DNA of 64,000 nucleotides, from assembly GCA_041659285.1 (NCBI GenBank), contig JBAZYO010000001.1:1-64000 (forward strand), in the 5' to 3' direction. The DNA is from Vicinamibacterales bacterium (GTDB lineage: Bacteria > Acidobacteriota > Vicinamibacteria > Vicinamibacterales > UBA2999). The notes under the pieces were generated by a model. The model saw only the letters and a program-made list of their open reading frames with translations, was not told the origin of the DNA and made no database searches. Shown piece after piece: positions 54,273-61,981 of the stretch (its first letter is position 1; each line of letters starts with the position of its first letter). Made by a program: the position numbers and the translations under genes.

Positions 54273-55004
54273 ATGACCATCAGCGTCATCGTCTGCGCCT
54301 ACAACGAAGAGGGCTACATCGCCCCGTGCCTGCAGTCGCTGCGATCGCAGAGCCGGCTGCCTGACGAAATCATCGTCATCGACAACGCGAGCTCGGATCG
54401 GACGGGGCAGGTGGCCCGCCAGGTGCGCGGCGTGCGCGTGGTCGACGAGCCGCGGAAGGGCCTGGTCATCGCCCGCGAGCGCGGCCGGCAAGAGGCGCGC
54501 GGCGACGTGCTCGTGTATGTCGATGCCGATTGCCGGGCGCCGCGGACCTGGCTGGAGCGGATCGCGCGGCGCTTCGCCGGCGATCCCGGCCTGATCGCGC
54601 TGTCGGGCAACTACCGCTTCTACGATTGGGACTGGTTGGGACGGACGCTGCTGCGCGCCTACGATTTCACTCTGGGCCCGGCCACCCACGTCCTCGTGAA
54701 ATACGTGCTGCGGATCGGCGTGGTGTTCTACGGCGGCAACTTCGCGGTGAGGCGCGAGGCGCTCGACGGTATTGGCGGGTTCGACACCACGATCGAGTTT
54801 CACGGCGAAGACACCAACCTCGGCCGCCGGCTGTCGCGTATCGGTCGCGTCGAGCTGCGCTACGACTGCTACCTCGAGACCTCGGCGCGGCGCTACAACG
54901 CGATGGGGAAGGGCGCCGTGTTCCGGCTGTATGCGCGGAACTTCGTGTCGGAGCTGTTGCATCACCGCCCCAAAGATAGGGCGCACCTCGACGTCCGCCC
55001 GTAG
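54273..55004 (+). CDS. Family 2 glycosyltransferase
   Basis: 243 residues. The GT-A fold has ISVIVCAYNEEGYIAPCLQS, DEIIVIDNASSDRTGQV and the DxD-like metal site in VYVDADCRAPRTW. A short second part (residues about 130-240) has FYGGNFAVRREALDG. No membrane helix is obvious, so it is probably cytosolic. It is divergent from the PhoB-type gene. The acceptor is unknown; a Pi-free glycolipid under Pi stress is possible but unproven. Confidence 0.88.
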   Translation: MTISVIVCAYNEEGYIAPCLQSLRSQSRLPDEIIVIDNASSDRTGQVARQVRGVRVVDEPRKGLVIARERGRQEARGDVLVYVDADCRAPRTWLERIARRFAGDPGLIALSGNYRFYDWDWLGRTLLRAYDFTLGPATHVLVKYVLRIGVVFYGGNFAVRREALDGIGGFDTTIEFHGEDTNLGRRLSRIGRVELRYDCYLETSARRYNAMGKGAVFRLYARNFVSELLHHRPKDRAHLDVRP

Positions 55005-55115
55005 AGTTTGCCGGAACGACAAGGCCAGGCCACAGGTTCGTCATGCGCTTGAGGCATTCTGCCTTTCAAGAGCAGTGACGGAAGGACTGATGGATCCAGT
55101 TAGCGGAGGTGAGCG

Positions 55116-56033
55116 GTGAAACTCGACACACACGTCCACACATTCCACTCCGGCCGCGCGACCGTGTTCCCCTTCAACCATTTCATGCGCGAGTGTTACA
55201 ACACGCCCGAGAGCGTGCACGACACCGCCAAGCGGCGCGGCATGGATCTGGTCACCGTGACCGACCATGACCAAATCAGCGGCGCCCTCGCGATTGCCGA
55301 CCGGCCGGATGTGCTGGTCGGCTGCGAGGTGACGGCAGAGTTCGCGGATGCGGACCTGTGCGTTCACCTCAACGTTCTTGACATCACCCCGGCTCAGCAC
55401 GACGAGATCCAGCGGCTCAGGAACGACGTGCGGCAGTTGATGCCGTACCTCAGCCAACAAGGTGTCTACACGTCTCTCAACCACGTGGCCTCAGGCATCA
55501 ACGGCCCGCTCACGGCCGGCCACCTGGCGGCAATTCTGCCGTGGGTCGATGGCCTCGAAGTGATCAACGGCACCCGCCTCCCCTCGCAGAACCGCACGGC
55601 GATGTGCCTGGCGCGGGCCACCGGCAAGCACGTGCTCGGTGGCGGCGACTCCCACACCGGTCGCGGCATCGGACTGACCTGGACCGAAGTGCCGGGTGCG
55701 CGCACCCGTGAGGAGTTCATGGCGGGTCTCCGCGCCGGTCGGGCGATCGCCGGTGGTGACCACGGCGGCCACCGCACGATGCTCTCCGACATGTGGCGCT
55801 TCGCCGGCAACTTCATGACCGAAGCGGTGGCGACCACCGTCACGCGTCCGGCCGACTGGCGCGGTTACGCCTGCACGTTCGGCGGCATCCTGGGGCTGCC
55901 GGTCATGCCGCTGGTGATGGCCGGCGCGTTCATGCATTTCATCCACGAACAGCGGTTCAACCGGGATCTGCTGTATGACTTGCTCGCGAAGCCCGCGGAA
56001 GCGGCGCGGGTCGCGGGTGTGCTCGCGGCGTAG
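55116..56033 (+). CDS. PHP-domain metal-dependent phosphoesterase-like protein
   Basis: 305 residues from the GTG at 55116, which has the clear ribosome site GGAGGT (55105-55110). The PHP metal ligands appear in KLDTHVHTFHSG, VTVTDHDQISG, and later in LGGGDSHTGRGIG. The last 100 residues are more hydrophobic and end near a helix (GILGLPVMPLVMAGAFMHF). PHP proteins hydrolyse phosphate esters or cyclic phosphates. It lies 111 nt downstream of the glycosyltransferase and in the Pi region. Confidence 0.82.
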   Translation: MKLDTHVHTFHSGRATVFPFNHFMRECYNTPESVHDTAKRRGMDLVTVTDHDQISGALAIADRPDVLVGCEVTAEFADADLCVHLNVLDITPAQHDEIQRLRNDVRQLMPYLSQQGVYTSLNHVASGINGPLTAGHLAAILPWVDGLEVINGTRLPSQNRTAMCLARATGKHVLGGGDSHTGRGIGLTWTEVPGARTREEFMAGLRAGRAIAGGDHGGHRTMLSDMWRFAGNFMTEAVATTVTRPADWRGYACTFGGILGLPVMPLVMAGAFMHFIHEQRFNRDLLYDLLAKPAEAARVAGVLAA

Positions 56034-56040
56034 GGTGGGC

Positions 56041-56186
56041 GCGGTCGCGTCGCGACCGCGTGGGGCTCGCGCCTTCGGCGCTCGTCGGGCTCGCGGCTCC
56101 GCCGCTCGTCGGGGTCGCTCGCTCCTGGGGAAAAGGCATTTCCCCACGAGGCGCGCAGCGCCGAGCCCCACGAGGTCCGAAGGACC
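56041..56186. repeat. Cluster of six short hairpins (REP-like)
   Basis: Between convergent genes there are consecutive hairpins at about 56041-56059, 56069-56081 (GCGCC-TTC-GGCGC), 56093-56105 (GCGGC-TCC-GCCGC), 56127-56145 (GGGGAAA-AGGCA-TTTCCCC), 56150-56162 and 56174-56186 (GGTCC-GAA-GGACC). The triplet loops switch from TTC/TCC on the left to GCA/GAA on the right, so the whole array is itself an inverted repeat centred near 56136. Confidence 0.75.
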
Positions 56187-56208
56187 GAGCCCTACGAAGG
56201 CGCGCGCC

Positions 56209-57609
56209 CTACCACAACCCCAGCCATTTCCACCACGCCGCGCCCGCGGTGAGCCAGATCACGATGTTCGCCACCGAGGTGACGAAGCCGACCTTCCACC
56301 AGTCGCTGCGCGACACGTAGCCCACCCCAAACAGGATCGGCCCGGTCGTGGTCCCGTAGTGGGTGAGGCCGGCGGTGAGGTTGGCGGTGCACAGCAGGCT
56401 GTAGACCGCCAGCGGCGGCGGCACGCCGATGCCGATCAGCACCGCCACGAACGGCGGGAACATCGCCAGCATGTGCGCGGTGATGCTGGCGAAGAAGTAA
56501 TGCGCGTAGAAGTAGATGATCAGGATGCCGACGAGCACGATGGCCCACGGGATGCCGACGAAGAGGCCGCCGACGTGTTCGGCCAGCACGCGCGTGGATC
56601 CGGTGTCGTTGAGCAGCTCGCCCATGCGCAGCATGCCGCCGTACCAGACGAACACGTCCCACGCCGACCGTTCGCTGGCGGCGGTCTGCCAGCTCAGGGT
56701 GCCCGACGAGAGCAGCACGGCGATGCCGACCAGCGCCACGAACGTGACATCCAGGCGATGCCAGGCGGAGGTGATCCACATGACGCCAACGCCGCTGAAC
56801 ACCAGGAGCGTCACCCATTCGTCGCGGCTGAGCGGCCCCATCTTCTTGAGCTCGGCGGCGGCGAAGATCGGCGCCTCCGGCGTGCGGGTGACCTCTGGTG
56901 TGAGTATGCGATACGCGATCCACGGCACCACGGCGCACGACAGCAGGCCCGGCACAATGGCGGCGACGAACCAGCTCGCCCAGGTCACCTCGACGTTGGC
57001 CAGCTTCAGCGCGAGGTTGGCGCCCAGCAGGTTGCTGGCCTGGCCGGTGAGGAACATCGCGCACGCCACCGCCGAGCCCTGATACATGGCGGCGATCAGG
57101 AATGCGCCCAGCCGCTTGGCGCTCGGACCGGGGTGGGAATCGAACAGCTCAGCGATGCTGCGCGCGATCGGCAGCACCATGCCGGCGCTCCGCGCGGTGA
57201 TCGAGGGCACGCCGGAGGCGAGCGTGACGTCGGTCATCTGCAGCGCGTAGGCGACGCCCAGCGACGTGCGCCCGACCGCGCGCACGAACAGCAGGGCGAT
57301 GCGGCGCGCCAGGCCGCAGTCGAGCATCACCTTGGCGATCAGCATGGCGATGATGACCAGCCACACCGAGGGCGCGGCGAACCCGCCCAGCACCTGCGGC
57401 ATCGGCGTGCCGTTGGCGACCATGGCCGTGAGGCCCATCAGCACCAGCGCCGACGCCGGCAGCGGCTCGGTCACCATCCCGGCGATCACGCAGATGAAGA
57501 TCGCCGTCTGCCGCCACCCCTGTGGCGTGATGGTGGCGGGGGCCGGAATCAGGTGGGCGAGGACGAGATAGAGGACAACGAGCGCGGCCAGGCCGCGAGT
57601 GCGCGACAT
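56209..57609 (-). CDS. DASS/SLC13-family anion permease
   Basis: 466 residues with about 12 helices. The family features include TARSAGMVLPIARSIAELF and the closing FGVGYVSRSDWWKVGF. DASS carriers import dicarboxylates, sulfate or similar anions with sodium. A TAGAAT box ends 9 nt before the ATG at 57609. The substrate is not clear; phosphate or sulfonate uptake would fit the region, but this is inference. Confidence 0.85.
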   Translation of the reverse strand: MSRTRGLAALVVLYLVLAHLIPAPATITPQGWRQTAIFICVIAGMVTEPLPASALVLMGLTAMVANGTPMPQVLGGFAAPSVWLVIIAMLIAKVMLDCGLARRIALLFVRAVGRTSLGVAYALQMTDVTLASGVPSITARSAGMVLPIARSIAELFDSHPGPSAKRLGAFLIAAMYQGSAVACAMFLTGQASNLLGANLALKLANVEVTWASWFVAAIVPGLLSCAVVPWIAYRILTPEVTRTPEAPIFAAAELKKMGPLSRDEWVTLLVFSGVGVMWITSAWHRLDVTFVALVGIAVLLSSGTLSWQTAASERSAWDVFVWYGGMLRMGELLNDTGSTRVLAEHVGGLFVGIPWAIVLVGILIIYFYAHYFFASITAHMLAMFPPFVAVLIGIGVPPPLAVYSLLCTANLTAGLTHYGTTTGPILFGVGYVSRSDWWKVGFVTSVANIVIWLTAGAAWWKWLGLW

Positions 57610-57618
57610 TTGGGCTGA

Positions 57619-57624
57619 ATTCTA
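57619..57624 (-). promoter_or_regulatory. Candidate -10 box (TAGAAT) for the DASS transporter
   Basis: On the minus strand TAGAAT lies 9 nt before the ATG, consistent with a leaderless transcript. Confidence 0.45.
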
Positions 57625-57639
57625 TACGCAGATGCCATC

Positions 57640-57668
57640 ACCAGGGCCGCAGATGACACTGATGACGC
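57640..57668. repeat. Nonamer repeat (ACCAGGGCC-GCAGATGAC type)
   Basis: ACCAGGGCC is followed by GCAGATGAC and ACTGATGAC, the same unit seen at 37287 and (inverted) at 2050 and 60527. It is in the gap between the DASS and PhoX-like genes. Confidence 0.75.
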
Positions 57669-57687
57669 GGATCAGTTCAACGCCGAA

Positions 57688-59052
57688 TCACAGGGAGCCA
57701 CGCTCCCATGGACCGGTGATCGCGACCGTGAACCCGGGCGTCTGGATGTTGAGGAACAGCCACCGGCCATCGGGACTGAACGTGGCGCCGGCGAACTCGC
57801 CGCTTCGGAAGTCGCCCGCGATGCCGTTCCGCTCACCGCCGAGGACGATGTTGTTCCGCACAAAGCGGACGATCTTGCCGTCGCGCGTGAGGCCGTGCAC
57901 GCACGGATTGGCCGTGCCGTCCTCGCACAGTACCAGCCCGCCGCGCGGACTGACCACGAGGTTGTCAGGCATGTTCAGCACCTCGGCACCGGGTGACTCG
58001 TAGACCAGGCGGATGGCCTGGTTGCGAATGTCGAGTTCCCACACCTGCCCCATCTTGGCGTCGCCGCCCTCGGTACTGGTCACGAACACGCGGCCGCTGC
58101 CGTACCACGCCCCCTCGAGGCGGCCGAAGATGGCGCCGCCCTTCTCCAGTCCCTGTGCGAACACGCCGCCCGTGTCGAAGGCGGCGGGGTCGACGTGCGC
58201 CTTGTCTGGCTGCTCGATCAGCACCCAGTGGATGCCTAGCGTCTGGCCGGCTCGCTGGCCTTGTCGGAGATCCGCGCGGGGCCGGCCATCGACGGCCAAC
58301 ATCTCCAGGCGCCCACCGTCGGCGAGGCGCCGCGGTGACCGCGGTGTGAAGCGATACAGGCCCGCACGCCGCCGGTCTTCCGTTTGGTAGACGATGCTGG
58401 TTTCCGGATCGACGGCGACGGCTTCGTGGAAGAAACGCCCCATTGCGACCAGCGGCTCCAAGGTCGGTGTGCCGTCGACGGGCACTTCGAAGACATAGCC
58501 GTGCGGTCGCCGCAGCGAGGGATCCTCGGCTGGCCCGAGCGTCGTCTCTTCGCAGCTCAGCCAGCTGTTCCACGGCGTCATGCCGCCGGCGCAGTTGCGC
58601 AAGGTGCCGGCGAGGCTGGTGCGCGAACTGGTCAAGAGGCCCGTGACGGGATTGAAGATGAGGGTGGTCGTGCCGCCGCCCGCCCGCTCGTCGTAGGCGA
58701 TCGACGAATCGAACGCCGGGCCGGGGTCCAGTTCGTGATTGCGTATCAGGACGACGGTGCCGTTGGCGCCGGCAAACGCGGCCATGCCGTCGTGCCTGCC
58801 GGGCGTGCGCCTGCCGGAATCGAGCGGATCGCCGATCCAGCCCAACGAGCGGTAACGAAACCCGTCCGGCAACTGGAGCAGCGGGAGCCCGGTGGTCTCA
58901 TCGTTCACCGGGCGCAGCGGCCCGTATCCGATGTCGTCGGGCGCGAGCCGGCCGGCCGCGGCGGGGCGCCACAGCGCCTCGAGCGGAACGGTGACGGCGG
59001 CGCCGCCGATGAGCGCCGCGTGCCTCAAGAATTCGCGTCGGGGCGTCGTCAT
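57688..59052 (-). CDS. PhoX-like DUF839 protein with Tat signal
   Basis: 454 residues from the ATG at 59052. A twin-arginine-type leader (TPRREFLRHAALIGGAAV) predicts export in folded form, as for PhoX phosphatases. The DUF839 body has repeated beta-propeller-type strands (NGTVVLIRNHELDPG, NSWLSCEETTLGP, FHEAVAVDPETSIVYQTEDR, VFVTSTEGGDAKMGQ). PhoX is a Ca/Fe alkaline phosphatase, but some DUF839 proteins are not phosphatases, so the activity is not certain. A TACACT box ends 8 nt before the start. Confidence 0.8.
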   Translation of the reverse strand: MTTPRREFLRHAALIGGAAVTVPLEALWRPAAAGRLAPDDIGYGPLRPVNDETTGLPLLQLPDGFRYRSLGWIGDPLDSGRRTPGRHDGMAAFAGANGTVVLIRNHELDPGPAFDSSIAYDERAGGGTTTLIFNPVTGLLTSSRTSLAGTLRNCAGGMTPWNSWLSCEETTLGPAEDPSLRRPHGYVFEVPVDGTPTLEPLVAMGRFFHEAVAVDPETSIVYQTEDRRRAGLYRFTPRSPRRLADGGRLEMLAVDGRPRADLRQGQRAGQTLGIHWVLIEQPDKAHVDPAAFDTGGVFAQGLEKGGAIFGRLEGAWYGSGRVFVTSTEGGDAKMGQVWELDIRNQAIRLVYESPGAEVLNMPDNLVVSPRGGLVLCEDGTANPCVHGLTRDGKIVRFVRNNIVLGGERNGIAGDFRSGEFAGATFSPDGRWLFLNIQTPGFTVAITGPWERGSL

Positions 59053-59060
59053 GGCGCCCG

Positions 59061-59066
59061 AGTGTA
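59061..59066 (-). promoter_or_regulatory. Candidate -10 box (TACACT) for the PhoX-like gene
   Basis: On the minus strand TACACT lies 8 nt before the ATG at 59052. No PHO-box-like repeat was found ahead of it. Confidence 0.4.
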
Positions 59067-59095
59067 GCCAGCGGGCGTTGCGACTGCAAGACGGT

Positions 59096-59254
59096 TCAGC
59101 GACGCGGTGTTGTCGAAAGCACCTGCGCGAACTCCTCGTAATGATCCGTGGCGATGAAGTCGACGCCGGCGCTGAAGGCCGCCGCCAGCGTGCGCGCGCC
59201 CACGTCCGGATCCTTCGTGTCGTGGGAGACGACGCTCCGCCCGACACCGATTCG
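59096..59254 (-). pseudogene. 3' fragment of a phosphodiesterase-like gene
   Basis: A 52-codon open stretch on the minus strand ends in TGA at 59096. It reads GRSVVSHDTKDPDVGARTLA then AAFSAGVDFIATDHYEEFAQ, which resembles the C-terminal end of calcium-dependent PI-PLC/GDPD-type enzymes. An in-frame stop at 59255-59257 precedes it, and no start or catalytic domain is upstream. It looks like a truncated remnant next to the decayed phoD. The family call rests on a short segment and is moderate. Confidence 0.5.
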
Positions 59255-59311
59255 TCAGCCGGCCGTCAACGAAACGTCAAGAGCGCCCGGTAGTCTTGAC
59301 CCACCTCCGTT

Positions 59312-59354
59312 GTCCTGCTGCAGACCGGCGACGATCGGCAGCAGGACGTTTTTT
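59312..59354 (+). terminator. Intrinsic terminator on the plus strand without a parent gene
   Basis: GTCCTGCTGC (59312-59321) pairs with GCAGCAGGAC (59338-59347) over a 16-nt loop, followed by GTTTTTT. All genes around it run on the minus strand. It may be a relic of a lost plus-strand gene or a chance dyad in the decayed block. Confidence 0.55.
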
Positions 59355-59363
59355 CCATCAGGC

Positions 59364-59678
59364 TTACGACACCAGGCTGCCGGGCGTGCCGGCCTGCACG
59401 ACGCGCGTCGCGGCCGTTCGCGCGGCGCCGCCGCGGATGGTCACCTTGTCAATCACGCGGAAGTCCGCCTGCATCGTCTTGGGCGTGGCCGTGCACGCGA
59501 TGTAGCCGCGCTTGTTGCTGTGATAGGTGAGATGCGGATTGTCTCTTGCGCCGGCATTGCAGGCTTGTTTCGATCGGTATTGCCGCGTATCCAACACGTG
59601 CAGGTCGATCAGGTTCCCGAAGCGCAGGCGCCGATGCAGCGGCAAATGCGGTCCGTTCGGACGAATTCCGTTGGACAT
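59364..59678 (-). pseudogene. Internally deleted phoD-like alkaline phosphatase remnant
   Basis: A 104-codon frame joins a central PhoD segment (LHRRLRFGNLIDLHVLDTRQ, then YRSKQAC) directly to a PhoD-like C-terminal segment (NPHLTYHSNKRGYIACTATP, then VVQAGTPG). The region between, with the catalytic metal-binding residues, is missing, as is the N-terminal signal half. An in-frame internal deletion plus 5' loss is the simplest reading. A short functional protein is unlikely. Confidence 0.65.
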
Positions 59679-59735
59679 GCGCGCACGATAACGCTGTTCG
59701 ATGACAAGTCCGCGACGTGGCGGACGGTGGCGGGG

Positions 59736-60134
59736 CTAGCGCCAGCCGTTGTCGGAGATCAACGCGCGAACGCGTCGATCGATGTCATCGACGATGCCGC
59801 GGACCACGGCTGCGGGTTGCCCCTTCGGATCGGCAAGCGGCCAGTCGTCTCGCCTGGCGCCGGGCACGACCGGACACTCGTCGCCGCAGCCCATCGTGAT
59901 CAGCCACTGCGCCTGGTTCGCGAGGTCGTCGGTGAGCTTCTGTGGTTTCTGGCCGGACAGGTCGATGCCCATCTCACGCAACAGCGCGACAACTTCCGGG
60001 TGCACATGATCAGCGGGCTGGGTGCCGGCCGAGATGGCGCGCGCCTTGAGCGGATCCGCGAGGCGATTGAAGAGGGCAGCGGCGATCTGCGACCGGCCCG
60101 CGTTGTGCACGCAGGCGAACAGGACGGTGGTCAC
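59736..60134 (-). CDS. arsC: Arsenate reductase, thioredoxin-type (LMW phosphatase fold)
   Basis: 132 residues. The P-loop is FACVHNAGRSQIAAALF (catalytic Cys, Arg), and the redox Cys pair follows in ITMGCGDECPVVPG. WPLADPKG holds the acid Asp. It reduces arsenate to arsenite with thioredoxin. The GTG start overlaps the arsR stop (GTGA), so it is translated with the repressor. Confidence 0.93.
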   Translation of the reverse strand: MTTVLFACVHNAGRSQIAAALFNRLADPLKARAISAGTQPADHVHPEVVALLREMGIDLSGQKPQKLTDDLANQAQWLITMGCGDECPVVPGARRDDWPLADPKGQPAAVVRGIVDDIDRRVRALISDNGWR

Positions 60135-60514
60135 GACGCCTTGCGGGCGACCTGCAGCCGCCGTTCGTCCTTGGCGCTGACCTCGGCATGCGAGAGCGCG
60201 TGCAGGGCAGCGGCAACGACGGCGGCGATCACGGGGTTCTCGATGGGGGTCAGCCGATAGTGCATCCAGATGCCGGCGCGCCGTGCGTCCACCAGGCCCG
60301 CCTTGCGCAAGTAGGCGAGATGGCGTGACGCGGTGGGCTGCGGCACGTCGAGGCTGGCGTGAATGTCGCAGACGCAGACTTCACCGTCCCGCAGCAGCGC
60401 CAGAATCCGGAGGCGGGTCGCGTCCGCCAGCGCCGAGTACACCTGCGTGAGCGCGTCCAGGTTCTTCACCTTGGGCGCCGGTGTGGCGGAGCAGCACGAA
60501 GCCTTCTGTGTCAT
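60131..60514 (-). CDS. arsR: ArsR/SmtB-family arsenic-responsive repressor
   Basis: 127 residues. The winged-helix domain has ALADATRLRILALLRDGEVC, then DIHASLDVPQPTASRHLAYL. The Cys residues in EVCVCDIH are the known As(III)-binding pair; an additional CC lies near the N-terminus (KASCCSAT). It should repress both the arsR-arsC and the divergent flavoprotein operon. Its ATG comes from a nonamer repeat. Confidence 0.93.
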   Translation of the reverse strand: MTQKASCCSATPAPKVKNLDALTQVYSALADATRLRILALLRDGEVCVCDIHASLDVPQPTASRHLAYLRKAGLVDARRAGIWMHYRLTPIENPVIAAVVAAALHALSHAEVSAKDERRLQVARKAS

Positions 60515-60527
60515 CTGCGGCCCTGGT
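60507..60527. repeat. Nonamer repeat supplying the arsR start codon
   Basis: Read on the minus strand, ACCAGGGCC is followed by GCAGATGAC and ACAG. The ATG of GCAGATGAC is the arsR start. The same unit supplies ATG codons at 37300/37309. Confidence 0.75.
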
Positions 60528-60556
60528 GTAATTCCATCGGCGGAATCATATTCGTG

Positions 60557-60585
60557 TTGACAAATATATCACGGGTCAATATATT
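60557..60585 (+). promoter_or_regulatory. Divergent ars promoter and candidate ArsR operator
   Basis: On the plus strand TTGACA (60557-60562) and TATATT (60580-60585) are exactly 17 bp apart, a near-consensus sigma-70 promoter for the flavoprotein operon. A dyad, AATATAT (60563-60569) and ATATATT (60579-60585), lies between and over the -10. The block is strikingly AT-rich for this genome, as ArsR operators usually are. Confidence 0.7.
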
Positions 60586-60661
60586 CGCTAAACCGTATAT
60601 GACGGGACTGTGTTTCCGGACGGGAGGGCCCCGCCTTCTCATGAGAAAGCGAGCGTAAGGA

Positions 60662-61981
60662 ATGTCGGCGAGCGATTCACGACCGGTGGCCATCATCGGG
60701 GGAGGCCCCGTGGGCCTCACCGCCGCGGCCCAGTTGGTGGCGCGGCGGCAGCCATTCATCGTGCTCGAGGCCGGCGCGGAAGTCGGTGCCGCCGTCCGCG
60801 AATGGGGCCACGTGACGATGTTCTCGCCGTGGCGATATACCGTGGACAAGACGGCGCGGCAGTTGCTCGAGGCCCATGGCTGGCAGGCCCCTCCAGACGA
60901 GGTGCTGCCCACCGGGAACGACTTGGTCGATCGCTACGTCGCGCCGCTGGGCGGGCTGCCCGGGATTGCGCCGCATGTCCGGCTGAACGCCCGTGTCACG
61001 GCCATTGGCCGCAAAGACTTCGACAAGGTGCGGACCAAGGGGCGTGACGCGCAGCCGTTCGAGGTCCACCTCGACACCGGCGAGGTCATCGAGGCCCGGG
61101 CGGTCATCGATGCCAGCGGCACGTGGAGCCGGCCGAACCCGGCCGGCTCGAGCGGCCTGGCGGTGCCAGGCGAGCGCGAGAATGCCGATCGCATCTCGTA
61201 CGGCATCCCTGACGTGTCGGGGATTGCCCGGGCGCGGTTCGCGGGCAAGCGCGTCGTCGTCGTCGGCAGCGGCCATTCGGCCTTCAACGTGATCCTCGAC
61301 CTGTTGAAACTCGCTGAGCAGGCCCCCGGGACCGGGATCGTGTGGGTGATGCGCCGCGAGAACCTCGACACGGTGTGGGGCGGCGGCTCGGCGGACGCGC
61401 TCGAGGCCCGCGGGGAACTGGGCGCGCGCGCGAAGCGGGCGGTGGAATCCGGCCGCCTCACCGTGTTGAGCCCTTACCGCATCCGGGCCATCGCGCGGTC
61501 CGGTGGCGGGCTCGAGATCACGGGCGCGCTGCGCGGTGTCGAATCCAGGGTGGCCGCCGACGAGATGATCGTCTGCGCCGGCTTCCGCCCGGATCTCCAG
61601 ATGTTGAACGAAGTCCGCATCAACATGGACCCCTGGCTGGAGTGCACGTCGGCCCTCGGCCCGCTCATCGATCCCAACGAACACAGTTGCGGCACCGTCC
61701 GGCCTCACGGCGCAAAAGAGCTGGCGCACCCGGAAAAAGACTTCTTCGTGATCGGCATGAAGAGCTACGGCCGCGCGCCGACGTTCCTGCTGGCGACCGG
61801 CTATGAGCAGGCGCGGTCGGTGGTCGCGTACCTGTCCGGTGACCTGGCGGCCGCGGCGCGCGTCGAGCTGGAACTGCCCGAGACGGGTGTCTGCAACTCC
61901 ACCACCACCGACGGCGCGTCCGGGTGCTGCACCACGGTGCCGCCACCGCTCCTGCAAATCGGGTCGCTCGCGCACAAATGA
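60662..61981 (+). CDS. Flavoprotein monooxygenase-like enzyme of an ars cluster
   Basis: 439 residues. An N-terminal FAD site (VAIIGGGPVGLTAAAQLVAR) and a second NAD(P) site (GKRVVVVGSGHSAFNVILDL) indicate a flavin-containing monooxygenase or related two-dinucleotide enzyme, such as ArsO-type proteins of ars clusters. The last 30 residues are Cys-rich (TGVCNSTTTDGASGCCTT), with three cysteines that could bind arsenite. A TAAGGA ribosome site precedes the ATG. The precise reaction is unknown. It is translationally coupled to the MFS gene. Confidence 0.78.
   Translation: MSASDSRPVAIIGGGPVGLTAAAQLVARRQPFIVLEAGAEVGAAVREWGHVTMFSPWRYTVDKTARQLLEAHGWQAPPDEVLPTGNDLVDRYVAPLGGLPGIAPHVRLNARVTAIGRKDFDKVRTKGRDAQPFEVHLDTGEVIEARAVIDASGTWSRPNPAGSSGLAVPGERENADRISYGIPDVSGIARARFAGKRVVVVGSGHSAFNVILDLLKLAEQAPGTGIVWVMRRENLDTVWGGGSADALEARGELGARAKRAVESGRLTVLSPYRIRAIARSGGGLEITGALRGVESRVAADEMIVCAGFRPDLQMLNEVRINMDPWLECTSALGPLIDPNEHSCGTVRPHGAKELAHPEKDFFVIGMKSYGRAPTFLLATGYEQARSVVAYLSGDLAAAARVELELPETGVCNSTTTDGASGCCTTVPPPLLQIGSLAHK

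Noticed and set aside
59364..59678. A genuine small PhoD-like protein
   Set aside because: It lacks the metal ligands and the signal half and joins two distant regions of the family, which fits decay better than a new short gene.
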